A stretch of 64,000 nt of DNA from Isoetes taiwanensis (lineage: Eukaryota > Streptophyta > Lycopodiopsida > Isoetales > Isoetaceae): NCBI GenBank assembly GCA_021234155.1, contig JAJEKV010000073.1:2578001-2642000 (forward strand), written 5' to 3'. The notes under the pieces are model-generated. The model had not been told where the DNA came from and ran no database searches. It saw nothing but the letters and a program-made list of their open reading frames with translations. Below, one piece after another: positions 12,151 through 22,639 of the stretch. A program made the position numbers and the translations under genes. The first letter of the stretch is position 1. Every line of letters starts with the position of its first letter.

Positions 12151-14236
12151 TTGTTGGCAATAAAGATGTAACAAAAACAAATTGAAGGTACATACTATAG
12201 ATGGCCATACAACTGCATCTGCAAAAGAATCGCTACACATGAATTCATGTTCAAACTTTTGCATCTGGAATGGAAAACATAATCAGACAAATCCCACAAA
12301 TTGGATGCAAACCTAAACATAAATTTAAAGAAGGGAAAAATCGGAAGTACCTACATTCTGCAGCTGTATTAGAGGCCTCTAATAAAATCGAGTATAGGTG
12401 CCTCTGCAAATGGTTAAAACCCTTGGGCTATGCATAAAACTAAGATTGGAGGCCAGGAGATCCGGATACTTCTTCCTAAGCACACCTTCCGAATGCCCGG
12501 AGCTGGTCAAAATCAGCCTATTTAGGCTCTCTAACCCCGAAATTGCAAGCTGAAAGCGGATCCGTCGGTTCCTGAATGGATAATATAATATGCACATCCA
12601 TTTGCATACCCATCTGCTGGAAATATTTGCGGCATGCATGCCCCCAGATGCAACAGAAAGAGGAAAAAATTGAAACCTAAAAAAATTCTTAATCTTGTTG
12701 GAAAACAAATCCCGATTTTTGGAAATCCGGAAACTTTTGCCGGCTACCAAAAACCCCTAAACCTTAGAAAAATTAGCTTAAAAAAACTCCAAAAACATTT
12801 TTTGCCAAACCGGAAAATCCCAAGTTAAAAGGGTTGATACATTTCATGTGTGCTAGAATCTAGGGGTGGCCGCGTAGTATCTGTCACTGTTTTCTAGGTA
12901 TTTTAGGTTTTCTAGGTGTTTTGAAGTTTTTGGTATTTTAAACTTAGGGTTTCCAAGGCGATGGCCTAGATTTCATGATTCCTAGCATATCCATCATATG
13001 CTCTAGACGACCCAGATAGCTACAAAGAGGGACTTAGCCATAAACGAGTTTTTAAAAGGCAACTTTTTTTTTCAATGAAACTAACTAGGTCAGTGGCTAA
13101 AACCACCTCAAAATATGGCAAGCACGTATTACTAGGTCCTTGTATCATGCTTTTAATGGTTATACCGATTGCTTTAATAGCCAGAGTCATTTTTATACCA
13201 TATTTACGCTTTTATATGACATTTTTATACACGTGTCTACCTAAATCTCAACCTTGCCATTTCACAGTTTTCCATGCGGCTCCCTTCTACTTAGGGGCGA
13301 TTTACATGCTGCCATCGTGCCGTCAAGGTCGTGAAAAATGACCAGCCAATTTTCGAGGAGTATCACGAAACCGTCATAGAATCAGATCTTTTGCACAACA
13401 CAAAATAAGGCATTGTCGGAGGCAACTGGTACATGCAAACCATTCCTTAGGCACCCAAGCTCCAACTCTTGGACATTTACTCAGCAACAAAGCACATCTC
13501 CAAGGCAAGGCACATGGCCACGTGTTGAATAACTAGTCATCTTCAGCCAACATAGGGTAAGATTCCACTATGATGAATGTTCTTTAACGACATGGCATTA
13601 AAGTTCCTTAATTTAAGTAGCAGTTTTTACAGGGTGATTCCACATATGAAACGTAAAAAAAATCCATGTAGGACATATTAAAGGATCAAGCAAAAAAAAA
13701 ACAGAACAAAAAAAAAAAACGAAATAGAGTTTCACATGGCAATATTTGAGCAAGGGACATATATATTATTTTCTAGGGCCAGCCAATATTGGCCGTCCTT
13801 TAAGAAAAGCTCATGGTAACGCCACATGGGTATTTTTAATTAATTTTCACTTAATTGGAATACATAACAATGATGACTTTCTGATATGGTAAAATTGTAT
13901 TGGGCTTTTGATTAAAATTGGACGTTTTAAAGTCATAGTCGAATCTCACCCATAGTATAGTGCTATGTATACAGGAATGTCTGTTTACCAAACATTCTTG
14001 AGATGGAAACAGGGTGATGCGCGGAGGCGCAGAGCCCTGTTGACATCTCAGGAATGTCTGGTAAATAGACATTGGTGTAATGTGAAGAACACTTAGGAAC
14101 CATTCTGCACCCATTAAAAACCTTCGGAATATAGGGTAAGTCCTTGGAATGCCGGGTAAAGAGGCCGGAATGCTGGTAAATCGTGAGTAAGTTCTTGAAA
14201 TGCATGTAGAAACGGCAGCAGCAGCCCGCCATAGAA
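12151..14236. other. No gene recognised
   Basis: Several short open stretches (for example 13075-13341, hydrophobic, 88 codons) have no recognisable family and no promoter or splice context. 12690-12830 contains a phrase like CCGGAAAATCC that recurs near 59600, hinting at a shared dispersed repeat. Confidence 0.45.
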
Positions 14237-14290
14237 ACTCCGTCGCTCAGCAAAAATTTATCGACTCCGTCGCTAAGCAAAAATTTATTG
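14237..14290. repeat. 27-bp tandem duplication
   Basis: ACTCCGTCGCTCAGCAAAAA then TTTATCG is repeated once immediately (second copy from 14264) with two base changes. Confidence 0.85.
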
Positions 14291-14598
14291 ACACTTGGTT
14301 TGAAACAATGCCACATGGCACGGCGTTATTGGCGGATGCGGCAGAATGGTTCCTAAGTGTTTTTTACGCTCATAATAAGTTTTCCATTAATCGTGAGTTA
14401 GGCTAACTCGTGCTGGGAATTGGAGGTTGTTCTGCCTATTTCAATGACTCTGCAAGGTAAAGTGGTAGCATCCACGCATAACAGCGTGACACGTGTATGA
14501 CATGGTGGAAGAGTGTCGCAAGAGTAAAAAAAGAGAGCAAGTAATGAGAGACAGCATCCGCCAGATCCGCCTTCCACAACTTACAGTCCGGCAGCAGC

Positions 14599-17146
14599 AT
14601 GGAGAAGTCGCCGGCTGTCAAGTCCTGGGACGATCTCCGGAAGTTGGTAAGAATTTCTTCTTTTCATTCCACTCTTGCTTAGCTTTCACATTAAGTAGAC
14701 GTTTGCACCCGCAAATGCCAATTGTTGTTTTCATATTCATTCTGGTTAGTGTTTCTTCTATTATTGTCCCTTGCTTGCTCATCTTTCTGCCCTATTCTGC
14801 CTGGTCAAACACATCAAAGCTGCTAATGCCATTCTGGGTTATCTGGTTCCTTTTTCTCGTTGATTTGATCGAGTTTGCATTTGCAGGCCAGGAAATTGGA
14901 GAATGAACTAGACATTAAGTTGTCTTCTTATGGGAGGCTAATAGATACACTTGACATAGAAGCTAGTGAAAAAGAAATTGAACAGCTTTTACAACAACTT
15001 CAGCAGACAAATCTAGAAATGCAGTCTCTATTGCAAGATATGGGTTCTGATGTTGTATCTCATACTTTAACTAGGCATAAGAACATTCTCCAAGAGCTCA
15101 ATCAGGTATACATTCTTTAAAAGCTTAAGTACTTTTCAATTGATGAAAGATATAACTTAATAAGGTCATGCACATATAATTGTGCCGTATTTTATGTCCT
15201 ACAGGAGTTCAGAAGAATAAGCTCAACTGCAAAAGCAAACAGTCAGCGTGCACAGCTACTGCAAAGCTTCAGCCATCATGCAGACAGGAAAGGGCAGAGG
15301 AACAGTGAAAGTGAGCAGTCACGTCTGTCTGAACAAGAATCAATTTACAGAGCTACAGGACAGGTTAGTTTTGTCTATCTATTTTGATCGTGTGCATATA
15401 ATAAATAACTCGCCAAGGGGCCTGCAATTATATTAATATAGAAGGAAGGTAACCCCTTGCATCTTCTTTGTAATTGTACCATTTTGTTCATGCCTTTTAT
15501 ACCAACTTCTACCTGATCTAACTGATGTTAAAAGGTGATATGAGCTTAATGAATATGGCTAAGTGGCTCTTAGGAGTGTTAAAATGTCTGACTAATTGTA
15601 AACTGGGAAACGGCCTACTAATAAGATGGGAAGCAACTTGGCAAACGGCCTACTAACATAATAAGCTAAATGCAAATGAGCTGGCTAGCAACTTGGCAGA
15701 GTGATATCACCTGAAGTTAAAATGTTACAACGATGTGAGCTAAAAATGAAAATGAGTCATAAATGGCTGGGTGATTGAGAGGAGTAATAAACAACTCAGT
15801 GTTGCACTGAGCTATCATCCCATGCCATTATTGCCCTGCAAGATTTTATTTCTCTTACCAGATTGGGTGGCCAAATATTGCAAGCTCTAGCGGGTTTTAT
15901 CAAGCTGAAACTTGACACCAGCTTACACAATTGCAATGCCTACTTTTGTATACCATAATAGTGGTGTCATGGGAGTAGGAAGATTCAAGACATATAACGA
16001 GCCTCATCCTGAAAGAATAAGTTGACCGTCATGAATGTCAAAGCATGAACGTATGATACCATTGTATAAGACAGTACTATGATGGCATCTTATGCTGGAA
16101 TGTTGTATGCTGAATAGCATCTTATGCTGGATGCAAAAAAAGTCTTATCCCTTGATTTTAGGATGGGCCTGTCAGCCAAGGCTGTTCTAGGTTTTCTTAT
16201 TGATTCAACTTTCTTTTCTTTAACCCTGCCTTGTGCAGTTTTACATGGGATACAAGATGCGATGTATTCATGTAAACCTTGATGACAGTGTTACACGAGT
16301 TTATCATATTCCTCGCTTATTTTTTTCGTTTTTGTCTCCTTCAGATTGACATGGTCATAAATCAAGCACAATCAGCATTGGGTGCACTAACATCTCAACG
16401 TGGAGTATTTGGTGACATTGGCGTGAAGATTAATTCAGTTAGCTCCAGACTTCCTTCGGTGAGTGACTATATCAATGCTTTTTTTATTTCTCTAGCAGCT
16501 TGTATTATAGGTTTTGGCCATGCCGTGCTGGTTGATTTGATCATTCAGTCAAGCAAACGTTTTGATCCAGTTATTCCTCTATGCCTATATTCGACCCATG
16601 GTGTAGGAGAACAATCTGACTATCACCTGGTATCTAACAAAAACTTCAATGTAACTGTTTTCTGCATATTTGATGCAAGATTAAGCTCCAAATTGTCTAA
16701 TGAAAATCATCCATTATCTTCAAATTATATATTTGTCAATTTACAGTAATGTCAGTCAAAGGATGTAAATCGCATCACCAATAAAGTAAAGAATTTCTAC
16801 AAGAGTTTGTTGAAAACCTCATCCTGGTCTATGTGGAGCTTGTCATATCAAAGATGTCATTTGCAGTCTTTTGTAGACCAGTTAACAACTTCTGACTTCT
16901 GAACAAGGAGGGAAGCGGAGTTTCTTTATGCTAACTTGTGAGATCTTTTGGATATTATTTTCATAATAAAGCCCACGAGTGTGACTGCTATAAAATTGAA
17001 AGGCTTTAATATTTGTTTTGCCAATTTTATAGGTAAACCATATTCTGATGGCTATCAAGCGGAAGAAGTCTAAGGATACTCTTATATTGTCAGCTGTCAT
17101 ATCCATATGTACAATTCTGTTGTTTCTTTATTGGATATCAAAGTAA
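14599..17146 (+). CDS. GOS11: Golgi SNARE GOS11 (GOS28/Gos1-type Qb-SNARE), five exons
   Basis: Exons 14599-14646, 14887-15105, 15205-15363, 16345-16458 and 17033-17146 are joined at GT-AG introns, all in phase 0, giving 217 residues (plant GOS11 is about 220). The protein is a Qb-SNARE for intra-Golgi and ER-Golgi vesicle fusion, tail-anchored in Golgi membranes. The N-terminus SWDDLRKLARKLENELD and the block VVSHTLTRHKNILQELNQEF are typical of the GOS11 branch rather than GOS12. The SNARE motif runs about residues 143-190, with the central-layer glutamine in LTSQRG (Q160). The C-terminal anchor is about 196-215, preceded by the basic IKRKKSKD. The start is the first ATG in frame with the conserved N-terminus. 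All reading frames are intact, so it is probably functional. Confidence 0.95.
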
Positions 17147-17493
17147 ATCTTCAGAGCTAAAAGGAAGCCCTGTAATTCTTTGTGTAAATATATCTGCTTA
17201 TGCATTCTTTCATTTTCTAAGGCACGTTTAAAAGAATCAAAACAAGACATTGAACGTTTTTTTTCTCCAGCATAATTTGCGAGTGTAAATGGCACCAATG
17301 TCTGCGGGCAGTAGGGCCATTGTGCATAGGGATCAACCGCAGCTCAAAAGTAATGGTTGTTTTAGCCTTATGCAACCAATCTCCTTCTCTAAACCAAGGA
17401 GGGGAGAAATTTACTGTCAACCAACCAAAAATATTATCTTCCGCAATTAAAGAAAGGGGCAGGTGTTATCTTAACGATTATCTTCTGCAATTA
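17147..17493 (+). other. GOS11 3' flank
   Basis: AT-rich 3' region presumably holding the GOS11 3' UTR. I saw no separate gene. Confidence 0.4.
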
Positions 17494-17668
17494 AAGGGGC
17501 AGGTGTTACATATGCTTGTCTATGGTTTTGGCATAATGCCAAAACCGTGCTCAGGTCAGAAAATAAGGTTTGAGTTTTGCAAGGGGTAGGTGTTACATAT
17601 GATTGTCTATGGTTTACCAAAACCGTACTTTGCTGCTCAGGTCAGAAAATACGGTTTGAGTTTTGCAT
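17494..17668. repeat. ~87-bp tandem duplication
   Basis: Copies 17494-17580 and 17581-17668 share GGTGTTACATATG, TGTCTATGGTTT and CAGGTCAGAAAATA. They differ by small indels in the middle, where each also has a short inverted ATGGTTTTGG/CCAAAACC. Confidence 0.8.
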
Positions 17669-17759
17669 GGTTATCGGCTTTTTTTTTCTCTTCTTCTTAT
17701 AGAAGGTTTTAGGTCGACTCATTTCTAGAAGGGAGACGTCTGGCACGGGCAGTTGTGCT

Positions 17760-17900
17760 CGAGGGAAATAGCGAGGCTCCTAAGCTTATGAAGGCGATGG
17801 CTGTGGCTAGGCCTTCGCTTGTGGGAAATAGCGATGGCTCCTAAGTTTGTGAAGGCGATGGCTGTGGCTAGGCCTACACTTGTGGCTAGGCCTACACTTG
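17760..17900. repeat. Short tandem repeats
   Basis: The phrase GAAGGCGATGGCTGTGGCTA recurs at short spacing, followed by two adjacent copies of GGCTAGGCCTACACTTGT. This is local slippage or duplication without coding support. Confidence 0.75.
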
Positions 17901-18261
17901 TAGGTTCGTTTGTTTGCTGTGGCTATGCTTGTTTGTGGGATTGATTCATAGGCCAGCCCTCTGCTGCCATAGCCCGGCCTCCACATTTTGAAGATATGGA
18001 TATTGCTCCAACAACGAATATGTTGAGGCTGCTCTTCCGGATTTGTTGCAGGGCATTTCCATTTGAATTCCCTATTGTAACCAGGGAATTTGCTCATCGC
18101 CATTTTGCCCTTTTTTATGTTGGCCAATTCTGATAGTTCAATTTGTGTGCTCATTATGAGAAGATGCATGCATGCTGGTTATTGCAGTGGGCATGATTCA
18201 TGGATCTTCTGTTTGAATTTCATTTTCCCTTCTTCACTTCCATGTTGCCACACCCCTTCCC

Positions 18262-19040
18262 TTTAGTAAATGGGGTATGGATTTCATAGGTCCTCTGGAC
18301 CCACCTGCTAGCCCTACCCATGCCCGCTATATCCTTGTTTTTACGGACCATGCTACTAAGTGGACAGAAGCATGTGTTCTGCCCGACAACACTGCGGCCA
18401 GCAGGGCGAAGTCCTCTACATGCTTTGGGTGTTCTATGGAACTTGTAGTGACCATGGGGTTCATTTTGTCAATCACACTATTAAAGAGCTCACGGACTAC
18501 CTTCATATTCATCACAGGAAAATCACGTCCTATTATTAATAGGGCAATGGCCTTACAGAAAGCACAAACAAAACATTGATATCTATTCTTAAGAAAATTT
18601 GTGATGCTTCTCGGAAAGATTGGCATAAAGAACTGCCTACTGTCTTATGGACGTATAACACCACTTACAAAATTGCTACTGGCCACACTCCTTTCAAGCT
18701 TATCTATGATCAAGAAGCCTTGACGCTATTTGAGTACACTCTACCTACATTAAGATTTCAGTTTGCAACTACTCCGAATTCTCCTGCTCCCTTAAAAGAA
18801 CGTGTCTATCAACTCCAACAACAACTAGAGATCTAGTTCTACTTTATGATTCTCGATACAAAAATCATCCTGGCAAACTTAAATTTCGCTGGTTAGGACT
18901 CTATAAAGTTATCAAGGCTGTTCATCCTAGTCTTTTTCAACTCGTGGAGTTGGCTGGCACCCTACTTCTGTATCTGGTAAATGGTTTTCGTCTTACACCA
19001 TTTCACAGTGATATCAATTCTATTCCACTAGTTGAACATG
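18262..19040 (+). mobile_element. Ty3/gypsy integrase fragment
   Basis: Begins with WGMDFIGPLDPP, then HARYILVFTDHATKWTEA, the integrase core start with the first catalytic Asp. In other frames follow HFVNHTIKEL, ESTNKTLISILKK, DWHKELPTVLW, TGHTPFKLIYDQEA and the C-terminal GKLKFRWLGLYKV with NGFRL. These are in family order (core to chromodomain-proximal barrel). At least two frameshifts and stops break the core, so it is inactive. RT and RNase H are missing upstream, so this is a 5'-truncated fragment. Confidence 0.85.
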
Positions 19041-21530
19041 ACACAACATGAAATTCGAATAAAAGGCTTATATTTGCTAATCAAAACATGTTCTTACGTA
19101 CAAAACAAGGTTCTTTGCTCTACGTACTCTCAAGTCCAAATTCTTAACCTACATCCTATTCAGGATTAGTAGAGGCGCATGCTCGAAGGATTATATATCC
19201 TTGACTTGGGTGCCAGCGCAGATGCTAGATCACGTCCAGATACTCTGACTCTAGATTTGGGTTATCCGCTACTCCATCCATGAGAATTCTGTGGCTCTTC
19301 ATTTCCCAGAGATCTATGTAATTCATTTGACAAGTGATCCACTCAAGACAATTGTTGGGCATTATGTTGCTCATCTCCGTGGCGCTAGCAAAATGTTCTC
19401 CTCAATACACACAATCCTACTCTTATATAGGCCATCGGTTTCTCCCTGCCACCTTGCATCATCGACATCATTACACACGTCCCATCGTCATCCTTTCCAG
19501 AATTTCCTCAAAAAACTTATACCCCCACAAATTATTGTACCATGCCGCAAATCCCGTCAATTCATTTCTTTTCCTTTCTGAATGAGAGATATTAAGACAT
19601 TCGCTTCTCTGTATTGCCACTCTTAATTATGATGACTTGTCTACACGGCTCTCCGCAATTTTCCACCTTGCCAGGTCACCTATTGTGCCTTTTCCATTGC
19701 TCTTCTTGGCACTTAGCCCACAAAAAAGGTTTTGAAGTCCTCTTGTCTGCCACCTATCTTCTTGAATGGCTCTGATTGTTCTTCATGCACTGCTTATAAA
19801 ATCCTCTCTTGAACTGCCAGAAACCCTAGTTACATTCCTTCCGTTTCTCTTAGTGCCTCAACGTTCCTGCTGCTATAGCCGCCACTTCTTGTTTCAATAC
19901 TCTTCATGTGACCACACCTATGGATCCTACTATCTTCACCTCTGTAAGTTTTTTACTGCCACTCCCCCGGCCTCTTTGCAAGGGATCAATCGTAAAGTTG
20001 CAATGCGGGCAACTCTTGCCAAATTTGCGAATCAAGAACTTCCTGTTCCTAATCTAGTGCAACTCCCCCAATTTGTGGCCCATGTGGTCAGCACCTCCGC
20101 GGGATATCAGACTTTCGTCGACGACACTCGCATCCCGACTCGCATCACTATTAATCAAGCGCTCTTGTCTCATGTATTTCAGTTAGTTAGTGTGCGTCGT
20201 TCCTTGGGATGGTCAGATTTGCAGGACTATGATGTTACTCCTTATGTCGCAACTTCATATTCCGCTATTTCCAACTGACGAATTTTGAAAAACCTCGTGA
20301 ATCTTTTGTCACGTTTTTGTGGCACAATTTTTTTGGTCATTCTGTCAAGAACACATACATCAATAGGTATTTCTTGGCTATCCATTTGGATACCATTTGG
20401 ATAAGTCTATCGATTGGCCTCAGCCCTGCTCCAACGCATGTTGGAAGAACTTGATCGACTTCGGAAAGCCCCGGGCTCTAATCCTGATTCTGCCATGGGT
20501 GCTCATTTAAACCAGTGCCTGCCAGTTCCAAGCTTCTGACTTCTAGCTCCAACAGAATCAATGCTTTCTGGAGAACTTGCCATCAAATTGATATAAATAG
20601 GAAATGAAATGATCACCATAGACTAGTTCATTTCAGAGTTGAAGAATGATAGCATGATCCAAATTCCCCCATACAAGAAATTTCGCAAGAATCATCAAAG
20701 AATTCTCACACCCAAGAGATCAATCCATGTCATCGATCCCTTCCTTCTCGGAGAAGGATTACCATTACTGGAATAACTACCTCAAAATTCATTAATGTGA
20801 TCGAGAAATAAGCACTCACAACATTTCAAGCACATGTCGAGACAGTGATTTTGGGGTATAAATTTACAACCTCAACCTTACGGATCACGTATTTTCAAAT
20901 ACCTACATACTATTATTAAAACATTATTTCCTCTGCATATTTTATTACGAGGAGCTTTAGAAGGATGCCGCAATCAACAATATTAATACAACAAATATTT
21001 CATGGGAAAGTCAAAACATAGACCATCACTTTAAAAGCATTATATGAAAATGCACAATTAATGACAAGTCAAGAATAGAACAACATGATGCAAAAAAACT
21101 TTTGTGTTTGTACCTCCTTATCGTAAGGCCTTACTCCTGTCAGTCCATTAGAATACCCCATGGACAAATGGACCAACTATTTTTCTATCAAATCCATTAT
21201 CCTTCATGTTTATCCTCCTCCACAAATCTACAGTCATCTTATCAGCAACTCTTGAACCAAAGTAAATAGGGGAACAAGTCAAAACAAATAAGCAATCAAG
21301 CATGATTTCATTAATTGGATAAAAAAACGCAATTTTGAGAATTTTAAGCACACCTTATTTGCTCAAGCACGAATACTTTCACCTAGTTCTCGAGCCCAAC
21401 AAACATGAGGTAATTAACATACACATATACATACAAATTATGTGTTATACTTGTACGTGTACATGATACTTGTAGAAGCCCAATAATGGCCCTATATTCT
21501 ACACCAATAATTCACATCAATAATTTCACT
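19041..21530. other. Unresolved region, possible retroelement 3' part
   Basis: The 19766-20278 plus-strand stretch stays open for 170 codons. Its second half (LAKFANQELPVPNLVQLPQF and beyond) looks protein-like, but I do not recognise it. TATA-like motifs stand near 19420 and 19796, the latter followed by AAACCCTAGT. It could hold an LTR and gag start of the gypsy element or of another one. 20540-21530 shows nothing. Confidence 0.35.
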
Positions 21531-21534
21531 TCAC

Positions 21535-21543
21535 TATAAAAAC
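21535..21543 (+). promoter_or_regulatory. TATA box of the 80-codon gene
   Basis: CTATAAAAA lies 35 bp before the start codon. The same CACTATAAAA context recurs before the downstream paralogue (22197), and the flanking ~60 bp are alike, so the promoter was duplicated together with the gene. Confidence 0.55.
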
Positions 21544-21577
21544 AGCTCGACTCGGGGGTAGAGATCATTCATCTTCC

Positions 21578-21820
21578 ATGGCTTCCTCGATGCCTCGTCC
21601 AGAGCACATCCGATCTTTCAAGTGCTACTTGAGCTACAACGATCTGAATGAATGCACAAGAAATGGTGTTAATCTTGATCCATGGCTCCAATCTAAGGCT
21701 GATGGTCCTGCTAGTGCTTGCAGGAAGCTCACTCGTGTTAAAGTCCACATTTACTGGCTTCCTGATCAGGAGATCTATGAGCTGAATAGCATCACGAGCT
21801 TCGATGTTGATGATGAGTGA
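21578..21820 (+). CDS. Small protein of unknown function (80 aa)
   Basis: Intact 80-codon frame downstream of a TATA box and a short leader. The protein has no obvious signal peptide or membrane segment, two to three cysteines (FKCYLSYNDLNEC and ACRKL) and an acidic tail ending FDVDDE. A related, broken copy lies 660 bp downstream and keeps the same order of blocks. In that alignment FKC, the LDP motif and the acidic end are conserved, which argues for real coding ancestry. I do not recognise the family. It might be a small secreted-type or regulatory peptide, but nothing in the sequence proves expression. Confidence 0.5.
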   Translation: MASSMPRPEHIRSFKCYLSYNDLNECTRNGVNLDPWLQSKADGPASACRKLTRVKVHIYWLPDQEIYELNSITSFDVDDE

Positions 21821-22196
21821 ATCAATGTTATCAGTGATGTATGAGTACCTATGAAGTATGTATTACAATCAATGTTATCAGTGATGACTATTGTATTCGT
21901 TTATGATATAATAATCTTATGAGCACCTATAAACTATGTAAAGATGTAATACCACAATGAAGGGGTTTGATGTATCATACCTGAATGTAGTGTAAGGGTG
22001 TGCTCTTCGACTTCCAGTATATCTGCAAGCAGTTCCTAATTTCAACCACACCTGAATTACTCAAGCACACGTTTTAAAAGCTTACATATATCCATACGAA
22101 AGATGTATTATACTTGTATTTATACAACGGTCTTATACACGAGCAATAATGGCGCTGAAGTCTACCCCAATAATTCACCTCAATAATTCTACTTCA

Positions 22197-22205
22197 CTAT
22201 AAAAG
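22197..22205 (+). promoter_or_regulatory. TATA box of the decayed paralogue
   Basis: CTATAAAAG, 36 bp before the ATG, in a flank that matches the one before 21578 (AATAATTCAC...TTCACTATAAAA). Confidence 0.5.
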
Positions 22206-22240
22206 CTTCTCACTTCGGGGCTAAAGTTCATTCTTCTCCC

Positions 22241-22478
22241 ATGGATTTTTCGCCTTCATCAGTTCACCACATCGAGGCGATCAAGTGCTCAATGAGCCAC
22301 TCTGATCTTGTTGGTTGCCTAGCGGGCATCTTCTTCTTGATCCCTACGCAGAAGAAAAGCTTTGGTATTTGAGATTCGTTGCCTTCGTCAATTAGGTGTA
22401 ATGATCCATCGATTTGGCTTCTGGCGGATGAGCTATGAGATATCAGGGATCACTACTACAGATCCCGAAGATGAATGA
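22241..22478 (+). pseudogene. Frameshifted tandem paralogue of the 80-aa gene
   Basis: Starts with an ATG at the equivalent place. Block HHIEAIKCSMSHSDL corresponds to EHIRSFKCYLSYNDL, LLDPYAEEKL to NLDPWLQSKA, and YEISGITTTDPEDE plus stop to YELNSITSFDVDDE plus stop. At least two frameshifts separate these blocks. The divergence is high, so the duplication is not recent, yet the final block stays aligned to the same stop. Confidence 0.55.
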
Positions 22479-22639
22479 ATCACCTGTTTAGCATTGTATA
22501 GTGTAAGAGCTCTTGTGTTGAGATGAAAAACGCAGAGCGTAATGAATAATAACTAGTCTATTGTAACTTGCATGTTATGAATGATATAGTAATTATGTAA
22601 AAGAGCATTGCATACCTCAAGAGTTCTCATCATCGTCCT

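Noticed and set aside
13075-13341. Possible 88-codon membrane protein
   Set aside because: Hydrophobic by T-richness only; no start context, family or splice evidence.
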